Below are positions 1-6,895 of a DNA stretch of 10,090 bases, in pieces (positions within the stretch are counted from its first letter, which is position 1; every line of letters begins with the position of its first letter). The DNA is taken from contig CAYMUP010000033.1 in assembly GCA_964393815.1 (NCBI GenBank), positions 1 to 10,090 on the forward strand, given 5' to 3'. Source of the stretch: JAGXIT01 sp964393815. Lineage in GTDB: Bacteria > Patescibacteriota > Saccharimonadia > Saccharimonadales > UBA4665. A model generated the notes under the pieces. The model was given only the letters and a program-made list of their open reading frames with translations, did no database searches and was not told the DNA's origin. Made by a program: the position numbers and the translations under genes.

Positions 1-83
1 TCGTGCCGAGCGCGTCTGTTTTGGATGAGTTTTGGCTCGGCCGCGGATTTTTTATGTCCCTGCCTCCCCTGTTTTTTAGCCAT
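1..83 (-). CDS. smpB: SsrA-binding protein SmpB, N-terminal fragment (gene runs off the left edge)
   Basis: SmpB binds tmRNA and delivers it to stalled ribosomes for trans-translation in the cytoplasm. Reading the minus strand from the ATG at 83-81 gives 27 codons: a basic Met-Ala-Lys-Lys opening with several Lys/Arg/Gln, then a Leu-Ile-Gln followed by NRRARH. This matches the family's N-terminus, where a short lysine-rich tail precedes an I-x-x-N-R-K-A-R-H-x-Y segment that begins the first beta strand of the barrel. The rest of the gene lies outside the window. A -10 box ends 6 nt before this ATG, which supports the start. It is divergent from a small unknown gene. The recognition rests on one short but characteristic stretch. 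Confidence 0.82.
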   Translation of the reverse strand, partial: MAKKQGRQGHKKSAAEPKLIQNRRARH

Positions 84-89
84 AATGCT

Positions 90-118
90 ATTGTACCAGT
101 AGTGACACCTCTTGACAA
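90..118 (-). promoter_or_regulatory. smpB promoter, predicted leaderless
   Basis: On the minus strand TTGTCA (113-118, 5 of 6 to consensus) and TACAAT (90-95, 5 of 6) are separated by exactly 17 nt, and the -10 box is preceded by TG plus one base (extended -10). Six nucleotides separate the -10 box from the ATG at 83, so transcription is predicted to begin at the A of the start codon. It overlaps the opposite-strand promoter at 102-130. Confidence 0.75.
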
Positions 119-130
119 ATATGTTATAAT
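102..130 (+). promoter_or_regulatory. Promoter of the small rightward gene
   Basis: GTGACA (102-107, 5 of 6) and a perfect TATAAT (125-130) are 17 nt apart, with TGT at 122-124 making an extended -10. The predicted start of transcription is near 137. Its -35 lies between the -35 and -10 boxes of the leftward smpB promoter, so the two polymerases could not bind at once. Confidence 0.72.
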
Positions 131-145
131 AAAAAAATAGGTGTG

Positions 146-388
146 ATGAATATCATGTTGCATATTCCCTTCACACAGTGCCATACTACCGTATTAGGAA
201 AGCAAATAAAAATTATGACAGAAGCCGAAAGACGAGAAGCCAGCGAACCTTACCTTGAGATGTTACGACAATGGCGTGGAGGTCCAGAGGAAGCATTTGC
301 CGATCCGCTGCAAGCTGCAGAGTTAGCGGAGATTTCAGCACGGTATAGACGCCGTCTAGCTGAAGCTGCACTAGGCTTAACCGCTTAA
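146..388 (+). CDS. Small hypothetical protein (57-81 residues depending on start)
   Basis: I do not recognise this protein. The C-terminal 57 residues, from the ATG at 215, look like genuine coding sequence: highly charged, helical, rich in Glu, Arg and Ala, with an RYRRRL basic patch near the end. The region from the GTG at 143 or ATG at 146 to 215 is less protein-like. Start choice is uncertain. The strong promoter upstream predicts an mRNA start near 137, which favours the ATG at 146. A TAGGAAAG about 13 nt before the ATG at 215 is a loosely placed ribosome site and favours the shorter form. It is cytoplasmic by composition, with no signal peptide or membrane segment in the shorter form. 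It is divergent from smpB and converges on the soluble glycosidase gene, with only 10 nt between the ends. Confidence 0.55.
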   Translation: MNIMLHIPFTQCHTTVLGKQIKIMTEAERREASEPYLEMLRQWRGGPEEAFADPLQAAELAEISARYRRRLAEAALGLTA

Positions 389-398
389 CTATGTTGAT

Positions 399-1298
399 TC
401 ATTTCCCAGAGACGTTTTTTTCGACAGCTTGGTAAATGGTCTTGTCTTCTTGCAACCATCGCCAGTACCACCACTCGGCACCCCAGAGGTCAATCGGGTA
501 GGCTTTGATGCGCTTTGCCCAGGCAATATTGTGCGCGATACGATCTGCGCTCATGGAGCGGTCTTGCTCGGCGCTCGTCATTTTCCAGATGGCGTCGTGT
601 CCCCACGGTTCTGTTTGCAGCTCATGGATAAAAACTGGCCGCTGCAAAACCCAGCGAATAAACCAAGCACGCAGGCGGTGGAGCCATGGTTTTTGTATGG
701 TTGTACGGTAATCACCCTTGTTAAACATGCTTGTATAAACCGAAAACCCAACTCCCCACGGTAATGGCCTGCGAAGGGGTACACCCCAGCCATTGCTCGT
801 ACTCATATACACAGGAGTATGTGGGTCGGTGTCGCGCACCAGCCGATATTCGCGCCTGAGCCTACTTCGATCTATCTGTATGTCGCGACCAAAGCCCTTG
901 AGCAAAGCTTCGTTTTCGAGCTGGTAGCTTATGATGGCTTTTTCGTCTTTATAGCGCTCCACGACTTTACGAATATAGGTCAGCAAAGCTTCGGTCTTCT
1001 CTGCCTCGGTTAGCTCATGCGCCCACGATGGCCAATGATACTCTGGCCAGCGAGGTTGCTTGACGCCGAGACATAGCGTAATGACACCGTCTTTTCGAAC
1101 GATGAGTCTGATTTGTTCGTCTAGAGCGGCAAAGTCGTAATTGCCCCGAGTTTTTTCGTGCTCGTTCCAATAGCTCATGAGTCGAAACCGTCGCCACCCT
1201 TTTTTCAGCAGCCAACGAAGTGCTTTTTCGTGGTCAACCCCAAAGTTGCGACACTGTTTGAGGCTAAAGCTTATGCCATATTTTTCCGGATCAATCAT
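399..1298 (-). CDS. Soluble clan GH-A-like glycoside hydrolase
   Basis: A 299-residue protein with the look of a single (beta/alpha)8 barrel glycosidase of clan GH-A. The likely acid/base is E130 in SYQLENE (the Asn-Glu pair after strand 4). The likely nucleophile is E226 in IHELQTEPW (strand 7). RLMSYWN near 39-45 (strand 2), QPRWPEYH near 81-88 and DLWGAEWWYWRW at 270-281 (strand 8, an aromatic sugar-binding floor) complete the pattern. There is no signal peptide or membrane segment, so it appears cytoplasmic unless exported by another route. It is a clear paralog of the anchored protein encoded just upstream, sharing every one of these motifs. The exact GH family and substrate cannot be named from sequence alone; GH5, GH39 and GH42 are the closest in motif style. 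A -10-like box 7 nt before the ATG supports this start. Confidence 0.75.
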   Translation of the reverse strand: MIDPEKYGISFSLKQCRNFGVDHEKALRWLLKKGWRRFRLMSYWNEHEKTRGNYDFAALDEQIRLIVRKDGVITLCLGVKQPRWPEYHWPSWAHELTEAEKTEALLTYIRKVVERYKDEKAIISYQLENEALLKGFGRDIQIDRSRLRREYRLVRDTDPHTPVYMSTSNGWGVPLRRPLPWGVGFSVYTSMFNKGDYRTTIQKPWLHRLRAWFIRWVLQRPVFIHELQTEPWGHDAIWKMTSAEQDRSMSADRIAHNIAWAKRIKAYPIDLWGAEWWYWRWLQEDKTIYQAVEKNVSGK

Positions 1299-1305
1299 CG
1301 TAAAT

Positions 1306-1314
1306 AATGTAACA
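1306..1314 (-). promoter_or_regulatory. Extended -10 box of the soluble glycosidase gene
   Basis: TGT plus TACATT (4 of 6) on the minus strand ends 7 nt before the ATG at 1298, predicting a leaderless or near-leaderless mRNA. No convincing -35 is seen 17 nt upstream. The 137-nt gap between the paralogs (1299-1435) otherwise shows no gene, no strong hairpin and no T-run. Confidence 0.4.
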
Positions 1315-1435
1315 GATATTTCATTATTTGCAGAGTTTACTTGCGACTCTGATACAAGAAGAACTGCGCGATGATCGAAAGCAGTACACTACTCGTCTCG
1401 AAAATCCACCTAACCTAGCGCCTATCCTAAGTGCA

Positions 1436-2539
1436 TCAACGATCAAAGATGACGCGCGCTTCTCGCCATACGCTCTCATCGCCTAGCACCTGCCAGCGAT
1501 AGTACCAGTACTCCGCGCCCCAAAGGTCAATATGCCGTATGCCAGTTTGTTTGGCAAATGCGACCGTCGAACGTAGCCTGGCGGCATCAAACGAACGGTT
1601 TTGCTCTCCCAGACTTGTGTTTAAAATGCTCTGACCACGCGGTGGCCACGGCTCAGTTTGTAGCTCGTGTATGACACTCTCTTGACCTTTCACTATTTTT
1701 TGAACGCCCGCAAGTGATGCATAGTGCCAGCTCGGAAAAGGATAGGTAAAGTAGCGTTTTGTCACTGTAGAGTCCCACACCCGTCTATAGAGCGATATGC
1801 CGTTTATGTCGGCGAGCGGTTCCCTGAGGGCGTAGCCAGCGTAGTTATTGCTGCGACTGATGATGACGGGGTGTTTTGGGTCATTTTTATGCACCAGTGC
1901 TCGCTCGTCGCTTAGCCGGGCGCGGTCAAAGTTGTAACACTCCCCAAAATGGTTGAAGAATTCGTTTTCGAGCTGGTAACTACGAAGCGCGGGCGATGTT
2001 TTATACCGATCAACTACTTTGCCCATAAACTGCTCGAGTTGTGGTTGCCACTTTTCTCTCGGCTGCTTTGTGTCGTAAAAAGAGGGGGCGTGACACTCGG
2101 GCCAGCGTGGTTGCCTGAGGCCAACCGCCAGGCTCACGGAGCCCCCGGCCTTTTCTATCGCTCGGAACTGCCAATCAAGTTCGTCAAAATTATATACTCC
2201 AGGTGAAGTCTCTATCTGGTTCCAGTAGCTCACGAGACGAAATTGGCGTACGCCCAGGTCACTGATGATAGCATCGAGGGTCTTTTCTGGGCTCACTCCC
2301 AAATATGCTGCATACGCCGGTATAAAAGTGACGCCGAGCTCATAGGGCTTCCCTTTTTGGCTGTGCTGATACCACAAGGCAACCCCGTAAGATAGACTCG
2401 AAAAAAGCACCACCAAAGCAGTTAAAACTAGAACAAATCGTTTCCAAGAAATACGTGATCTAAGGGTCATGAGCCATTTTGGGGGCTGTTTTTGCGCCTC
2501 TTTCTCGTACTCTTTTGTCTCGTGCTTTACTGCAGCCAT
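1436..2539 (-). CDS. Membrane-anchored clan GH-A-like glycoside hydrolase
   Basis: A 367-residue protein from the ATG at 2539. A basic, charged N-terminus of about 34 residues leads into one hydrophobic segment (about 35-57, rich in Val, Leu and Ala). The catalytic domain then follows and should face outward as a type II, signal-anchored protein. The motifs match the soluble paralog downstream: RLVSYWN, QPRWPECH, SYQLENE (acid/base E193), IHELQTEPW (nucleophile E292) and DLWGAEYWYYRW near the end. The likely role is hydrolysis or trimming of a surface or host polysaccharide; the substrate is unknown. An in-frame start 27 nt further up is possible, but a perfect TATAAT ends 6 nt before the ATG at 2539, which favours this one. 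It is divergent from a glycosyltransferase with 14 bp between start codons. Confidence 0.77.
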   Translation of the reverse strand: MAAVKHETKEYEKEAQKQPPKWLMTLRSRISWKRFVLVLTALVVLFSSLSYGVALWYQHSQKGKPYELGVTFIPAYAAYLGVSPEKTLDAIISDLGVRQFRLVSYWNQIETSPGVYNFDELDWQFRAIEKAGGSVSLAVGLRQPRWPECHAPSFYDTKQPREKWQPQLEQFMGKVVDRYKTSPALRSYQLENEFFNHFGECYNFDRARLSDERALVHKNDPKHPVIISRSNNYAGYALREPLADINGISLYRRVWDSTVTKRYFTYPFPSWHYASLAGVQKIVKGQESVIHELQTEPWPPRGQSILNTSLGEQNRSFDAARLRSTVAFAKQTGIRHIDLWGAEYWYYRWQVLGDESVWREARVIFDR

Positions 2540-2547
2540 GCTACGAT
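2539..2547 (+). promoter_or_regulatory. Extended -10 box of the glycosyltransferase gene
   Basis: TGC plus TACGAT (4 of 6) ends exactly 6 nt before the GTG at 2554, so transcription would start at that codon. No good -35 is visible. It overlaps the oppositely directed TATAAT at 2546-2551 and the start codon of the glycosidase. Confidence 0.4.
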
Positions 2548-2551
2548 TATA
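2546..2551 (-). promoter_or_regulatory. -10 box of the membrane-anchored glycosidase gene, leaderless
   Basis: A perfect TATAAT on the minus strand lies 6 nt before the ATG at 2539, placing the transcription start on the A of that codon. The -35 region falls inside the divergent glycosyltransferase coding sequence and has no good match to TTGACA. Confidence 0.6.
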
Positions 2552-2553
2552 CC

Positions 2554-3342
2554 GTGGAAAATCCAAAAATCTCGCTGATTATCCCGGCGTATAACGAGGC
2601 AGTCTGTCTTTCGGCTTGCCTCGACTCTGTCGCAGCCCAAACCGTAGCGCCAGATGAAGTCATTGTTATAGACAACAACTCCACGGACACAACAGCTTTG
2701 GTCGCAAAAAATTACGCATTTGTACGAGTTGTGAAGGAAAAACAACAGGGTATTGTCCATGCGCGCAATGCTGGATTTCAAGCTGCAAGTGGTGATGTGC
2801 TAGCCCGAGTGGATGCCGATGTCGTTTTGCCAAGAACTTGGGTCGCTGATGTCCGCGCTTTTTACCAAAATTCAGACAATGCGAACGTATGTATGACAGG
2901 AGGTGGCCAGCCAGATAACCTACCTTGTCCGCGCATTTTAGGCTGGCTGCAAAGCCAAATCGCGTTTCGGTTTAACCGTCTACTCATCGGCCATTACATT
3001 TTATTTGGGAGTAACATGGCAATTCCGCGAGTAGCCTGGCGCGTGGTGGAGGCGGAAACGTGCCGCCGTACTGACATACATGAAGACCTTGATCTCTCGA
3101 TTCATGTGCACAGAGCTGGCTACAAGATCACCTACCGCGCTGGATTACTCGTAACGGGCCGTGCCGCACGGGTCACATCTCAGCGGAATGAGCTACTGGG
3201 CAATCTTCTGCTCTGGCCCGCAACACTCCGTGTGCACAGCCTCAAGACTTGGATTTTTGGCTGGGTTGGTGCCTACGCGCTCTACGTATTATCGTTTCCT
3301 CTTTGGGGCTTAGCAAAACTCGTCAAGAATAAAATGAAGTGA
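2554..3342 (+). CDS. Family 2 glycosyltransferase with C-terminal membrane anchor
   Basis: A 262-residue GT-A fold inverting transferase that should move a sugar from a nucleotide-sugar to a lipid or glycan acceptor at the inner face of the membrane. Motifs in order: ISLIIPAYNE at about 6-15 (nucleotide-binding strand), DNNSTD at 40-45, DAD at 87-89 (the metal-binding DxD), HEDLDL at 176-181 (the ED motif with the catalytic base), and a hydrophobic segment near 232-255 followed by a lysine-rich tail. The GTG at 2554 is chosen because family members begin only a few residues before the ISLIIP strand. The longer frame from 2479 would run through the start of the divergent glycosidase. With the two flanking glycosidases it suggests a surface-glycan locus. 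Acceptor and donor are unknown. Confidence 0.85.
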   Translation: MENPKISLIIPAYNEAVCLSACLDSVAAQTVAPDEVIVIDNNSTDTTALVAKNYAFVRVVKEKQQGIVHARNAGFQAASGDVLARVDADVVLPRTWVADVRAFYQNSDNANVCMTGGGQPDNLPCPRILGWLQSQIAFRFNRLLIGHYILFGSNMAIPRVAWRVVEAETCRRTDIHEDLDLSIHVHRAGYKITYRAGLLVTGRAARVTSQRNELLGNLLLWPATLRVHSLKTWIFGWVGAYALYVLSFPLWGLAKLVKNKMK

Positions 3343-3394
3343 AACTCTCCTCTGTTATTGTTTAATCCCAGGTGAAAAAATTAAATTTTATGTG

Positions 3395-3967
3395 TTAAGC
3401 GGGTGGGGAGTGCCACTGTCCGGTTAGGGGGTCTTGGGTGGGCACGCAGTTACCCCAGAGGCCATTTTTTGCAGCTTGGGCCCGCTCCATGCTCATGGCG
3501 AAATCCCGGCTTTTGGCAAATGGAAACGCGTAGGCAAAAGCGTAACCCTTCTCTACCAGCTCTTGATTAAGATTCGTGCCATCCTCAAGGTACACGTAGC
3601 GCAGTAGGCGCTCGTAGCGGTCGCGGTTGGTGGTAAGCGAGTCGGCCACTAGTTTTATACGCTGTGAACCGATGCGGTTTTTGGTATAGGCGGCGGCTGC
3701 CGGGCCGTAACATTGCACCGGCGTGTTTGGTTTGTGTGTTTCGGGTGTGTCGATGCCGATGAAACGGACAATCTCTGCTTGGCCGCCCATATCGACGATG
3801 ACCGTGTCTCCGTCGACAAACTCCATGATTTTATAACTACCCACGTCGCTCCGCATAAACTTACCCGGGTCAACCGGCTTTATCCATCCGCGCGAGTATG
3901 CGAGAGAACCAACTGCCACGAGCAAAACGAGCACCGAGACCGTGATCCACTTTCTTTTCTTTGTCAT
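3395..3967 (-). CDS. Exported or membrane-anchored thermonuclease (SNase family)
   Basis: A 190-residue staphylococcal-nuclease homolog, predicted to be a Ca2+-dependent phosphodiesterase cutting DNA and RNA outside the membrane. A KKRK start plus hydrophobic stretch at 8-24 is a signal peptide or anchor. The OB-fold domain follows: VDGDTV (D52, D54), VRFIGIDTPET with catalytic R68, metal ligand D73 and E76, and DRYERLLRYVYL, where R120 matches the second catalytic arginine (Arg87 of the S. aureus enzyme). The active-site set is complete. C86 in QCYGPAA and C174 near the C-terminus could form a disulfide, as in many secreted relatives. Its ATG overlaps the stop of the upstream gene as ATGA, so the two are probably translationally coupled. 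It converges on the glycosyltransferase gene. The 52-nt gap between them has no clear terminator. Confidence 0.9.
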   Translation of the reverse strand: MTKKRKWITVSVLVLLVAVGSLAYSRGWIKPVDPGKFMRSDVGSYKIMEFVDGDTVIVDMGGQAEIVRFIGIDTPETHKPNTPVQCYGPAAAAYTKNRIGSQRIKLVADSLTTNRDRYERLLRYVYLEDGTNLNQELVEKGYAFAYAFPFAKSRDFAMSMERAQAAKNGLWGNCVPTQDPLTGQWHSPPA

Positions 3968-4437
3968 CGTGCGGCTCTAAAGTACTGACCGGTCTTTGGC
4001 GGTTCCATTGGTTGTGGGGTTTTTTGGCAACTTTCCCGTATGTCGGCAATAGTTCCGGCAGCATTAAGAGAATAACCACCTTCTTTTGAAGGCCTGCTGT
4101 TCAGCCGCTCTAGTACTTCGCGCCCTATCCAAATATCGTTTTGTGGTTTCCTGACGTCGTAACCTTGCCACTCGACAAGTCGAATCTGCTCCTGTGGGCC
4201 GGATTCTAATGTGTCTTCGCCTGTAAAAGGAATGACTATGCCGCCGATATCAGTCAGGAGTTCATTTACAATTACGATGAGGTCTTGCTCTACTTTGTTT
4301 CCAAGACTTATCGCTGCCTGCCTACCATCGTCGAAACTGTACAAGAAAAGTCGCGAGCGGCATACACGCAGAGCCTCTATTGAGTCTGCGACCCCTAGTG
4401 CTACTTCTTGTTCATATGTGGCCATAGCGCCAAGCAT
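3964..4437 (-). CDS. Hypothetical 157-residue protein in the nuclease operon
   Basis: I do not recognise a family. The protein has no signal peptide or membrane helix. It shows alternating amphipathic helices and short strands: an acidic helix at about 7-24, an RLFLYSF strand, an Asp/Asn-containing helix (EQDLIVIVNELL) near 50-61, then IGGIVIPF. The last 40 residues are polar, with a Pro-rich tail. It lies 14 nt after the large membrane protein and overlaps the nuclease by 4 nt (ATGA), so it is probably translated from the same mRNA and its product may be coupled with the nuclease. A second in-frame ATG four codons in (4425) is an equally good start; neither has a visible Shine-Dalgarno site. 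Confidence 0.7.
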   Translation of the reverse strand: MLGAMATYEQEVALGVADSIEALRVCRSRLFLYSFDDGRQAAISLGNKVEQDLIVIVNELLTDIGGIVIPFTGEDTLESGPQEQIRLVEWQGYDVRKPQNDIWIGREVLERLNSRPSKEGGYSLNAAGTIADIRESCQKTPQPMEPPKTGQYFRAAR

Positions 4438-4451
4438 AACATACTATTTAA

Positions 4452-6887
4452 CTATTTACGCCTAAGAGGTAAAATATGGCGTTTCTTTGTGCTCCCATTA
4501 ATGACATAGCCAAGGATGCGTGTCATATTGCTCACTTCTGGAACCTCTGTATTTCGCGCCCACTCGGCGATAGCGTGCATGGTCTTCTCCTGCTCAATAG
4601 TTGACAGGGTGTGCACGACCTCCCCGGTATGTACGCGGTCTAAGTTTTCAGTGTCAAGGCCGGTAGCGTCAAAGTACATTTCACTCGCCTCTTTGTCAGC
4701 GCGGTAGCCTTGCATGTAGCTACCATTTGCCGGCGAAGTGGTGTGTACACCCGCAGCTCGGTATGGCATTGGACGCGGATGTATCTCTGCAGAGGCTGTT
4801 TCGGCAAATAGCTCAAGGGGGTTTGTGCCTGCATACTCAGTGACCTGCGCACCGGCGATGCGACTCTCTATTGCCTCGCCCAAGCGCGGGTCATCACTAT
4901 CGACGCGGTCTTGTAACAAGTGTGTTTCGCCATTTATGTCGACAACTTGACGGGTGATATCAAACTGCAAAGCTGGCTCGCGGGAACGACGAGGTAACTG
5001 ACGCAATCTTGCATAGAGATCACGTCCATTTGGGCGCCATGCATTGTATGAAACATACGACCCATCTGCTGTCCTACGAAGGTTCCCCTCTTTTCGATAT
5101 TGAAATGGCTTGATGTGCGTGCCATGCCCAGCGTACTCATGGATCATAGTACGCAGTGCGCCGTAGAAACTCTGCAGCTCTTCCTCTGAAGGGTTCTCTG
5201 GCATTTGAATTTCTACCGTCTCGAGTAGTGGAGTAGCTAGGCCAAGAGTATCGTGGTCATACTGCTCGTCGACGCCTAGACCGACTTTTTGTTTTGCTGC
5301 CCGAGGATTGATGCCCACATTTTTGCTCGGATAAATTAATATTTCTGATATTACATCTGTTACATGGCCCATGTTCGCATTTGCCACAATTTCATTGATT
5401 TTTCTGAATTCAGCTAGAGTTTTTTCACTTGGTTTATGATCGATGTAATGTGTTCGCACCGTTCGCTCTGCGCCGTCCATGCCGTAGTACTGCATTGTGT
5501 CGACAGCTTTTATGCGGTCTTCTCGGAGAAGAAGTGTGCCTTTTCGCGTAAACCAAAATGGATGACGTTTGAGATTGCCGTCTTCGGTTATGGCTTCGTT
5601 ATAAAAACGCAGCCAGGTGGGGTCGCCAATCTCATCCTCTACGTATATTCTACGTTTTTTGGGCACTATCCTCTTGCCAAAACCAATCTTTGGTATCAGC
5701 GCCGCAAGACCAAGCAGTGCCGGCCATAGTGCAAGCTTTAGACCGTCATAGTCGCGGTCAGGATTGTTGAAATGATCTTCTATAAATACGGTTTCAGATA
5801 TGGGCTTCGTGCGGTGCAAGGTAGGTACATCTATTTGTACCTCGACAGTGCTCCCACGCTTGCCAGTAATGTGTTTGTCGATGAAACTACGTAATTTACC
5901 AGGTTTTAATTCGCCCGCGTCCCTTGCCTCGATTGCTTGTTTTCCTGACTCAAACGACTGTTTTTTGGCAAGTTGCTGGAGGGTGTTATTCTCCTTGGTT
6001 GTTAAATTGTGTTCGGTCACCTGTGTAACTGTGGCTTCAGGGTGCTCAATTTTTTTTGCGTCGAGGGCAGCTTCAATCGGGTTGCTATATGAAGCAGCGC
6101 GTTTTTGTGCGAGTTTTACATTTTCTTCATCTGCCTTAGTAAGGCTAGCGTTAGTGGCCCATTCGGCAGATGCATTTCCCTTGAGATTAATAGAAACTAT
6201 TTTTGCCCCTGGGTGGTCGCCTAAAGTCTCAGAAACTTGATCTGCAAGGCTCCGAACGGTTTTTTGGCTGACTGTGGCTTTTCCTACTTCATTTGGTGTG
6301 GTTGCCGGCAAACTGCTTTTGAGGGTTATCGTGACATTTTTACTTGGCATAGTTATAGTTTGAGGCTTTGTTTCGTCGTGACTAAAGTCATACTTTATCT
6401 GATTTATTTCGTCCCCAAGGTCTTCTACGGCCGTCTTTGCATCGTGGAACACGGCTGGGGCATTGATAACCACATTGACGCCTAAAAGCGCTGCTCCGGT
6501 TACTTTCATCACGCTTTTCCAATTGAAAAGTTGCCCACGGTACTCTGCAAAACTGGTTCGGGTTTCGCCGTCGATTATTTCTTCAATGCGACCGATTTTT
6601 TGAGTTTGTGGCAGATGCCTGCTCACCGCATAGTCGGCGAGACGTTGCTGAGAAATAGTGTCGGGCGTGCCTGCAGCGCTTGCATACACATTTTCGGCGA
6701 TAGCAGTGGGATCAACTCGAAGCGGCTGGGTTAGGCCTGGCAACTGAAGAGCTGGGGCATATTGCAGATCAGATTGTGGCCAGTCGCCACCATAACTTCC
6801 GTATTGGTCAATTCCTCTAAAGTTCGGGTCGGCATGTAAAATTGCCCGAGTTGGGATATGACCCCTCTCAAAGATTTGTGTACTCAT
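4452..6887 (-). CDS. Large two-pass membrane protein with OmpA-like loop and HEXXXH metallopeptidase-like domain
   Basis: An 811-residue protein, not assignable as a whole. Layout from the ATG at 6887: a polar N-terminal region (1-125), a hydrophobic segment (about 126-147), an approximately 235-residue loop, a second hydrophobic segment (about 383-399) followed by a strongly basic KRIVPKKRR stretch, then a large C-terminal domain. The positive-inside rule places both ends in the cytosol and the loop outside. The loop contains KIVSINLKGNASAEW and, about 12 residues later, ENVKLAQKRAAS, which resembles the N-x-x-L-x-x-x-R-A pattern of OmpA-like peptidoglycan-binding domains. The C-terminal domain has MIHEYAGHGTH (H583, E584, H588) and, about 110 residues later, LELFAETASAE (E692, E696), resembling zinc metallopeptidase sites of the HEXXXH type known in dipeptidyl peptidase III. 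A TTG 18 nt upstream is an alternative start, disfavoured by the promoter position. It probably heads the operon with the next two genes. Confidence 0.75.
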   Translation of the reverse strand: MSTQIFERGHIPTRAILHADPNFRGIDQYGSYGGDWPQSDLQYAPALQLPGLTQPLRVDPTAIAENVYASAAGTPDTISQQRLADYAVSRHLPQTQKIGRIEEIIDGETRTSFAEYRGQLFNWKSVMKVTGAALLGVNVVINAPAVFHDAKTAVEDLGDEINQIKYDFSHDETKPQTITMPSKNVTITLKSSLPATTPNEVGKATVSQKTVRSLADQVSETLGDHPGAKIVSINLKGNASAEWATNASLTKADEENVKLAQKRAASYSNPIEAALDAKKIEHPEATVTQVTEHNLTTKENNTLQQLAKKQSFESGKQAIEARDAGELKPGKLRSFIDKHITGKRGSTVEVQIDVPTLHRTKPISETVFIEDHFNNPDRDYDGLKLALWPALLGLAALIPKIGFGKRIVPKKRRIYVEDEIGDPTWLRFYNEAITEDGNLKRHPFWFTRKGTLLLREDRIKAVDTMQYYGMDGAERTVRTHYIDHKPSEKTLAEFRKINEIVANANMGHVTDVISEILIYPSKNVGINPRAAKQKVGLGVDEQYDHDTLGLATPLLETVEIQMPENPSEEELQSFYGALRTMIHEYAGHGTHIKPFQYRKEGNLRRTADGSYVSYNAWRPNGRDLYARLRQLPRRSREPALQFDITRQVVDINGETHLLQDRVDSDDPRLGEAIESRIAGAQVTEYAGTNPLELFAETASAEIHPRPMPYRAAGVHTTSPANGSYMQGYRADKEASEMYFDATGLDTENLDRVHTGEVVHTLSTIEQEKTMHAIAEWARNTEVPEVSNMTRILGYVINGSTKKRHILPLRRK

Positions 6888-6895
6888 ATTTCTAT

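Noticed and set aside
5..53. GCCGAGC/GCTCGGC inverted repeat (5-11 with 35-41) followed by a T-run at 48-53, resembling a terminator.
   Set aside because: It lies inside the smpB coding sequence, has a 23-nt loop and only a 7-bp stem. The T-run is the Lys-Lys codons of smpB on the other strand.
112..130. Perfect TTGACA (112-117) just before the perfect TATAAT (125-130) as one promoter.
   Set aside because: The spacing is only 7 nt. The properly spaced -35 for this TATAAT is GTGACA at 102-107, and the TTGACA region overlaps the leftward TTGTCA.
429..764. Open frames opposite the glycosidases and the large membrane protein (for example 429-764, 1949-2206, 5800-6240 on the plus strand).
   Set aside because: They are antisense shadows of genes with clear family motifs, and their translations are Cys- and Ser-rich without domain signals.
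1409..1432. CCTAACCTA/CCTATCCTAA tandem-like sequence after the anchored glycosidase gene.
   Set aside because: It is two imperfect copies of a very short unit with no stable pairing; it is likely chance.
2479..2553. Upstream ATG at 2479 as the start of the glycosyltransferase.
   Set aside because: The added 25 residues are not family-like and would overlap the first 61 nt of the divergent glycosidase. The GTG at 2554 fits the usual distance to the first GT2 motif.
3377..3389. AAAATT-A-AATTTT inverted repeat between the convergent glycosyltransferase and nuclease genes as a terminator.
   Set aside because: It is all A/T with a 1-nt loop, so it cannot form a stable hairpin in RNA.
5105..5140. 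Canonical HEXXH zinc-protease motif in the large membrane protein.
   Set aside because: The actual residues are H-E-Y-A-G-H, one residue longer than HEXXH, so only the rarer HEXXXH pattern can be claimed.
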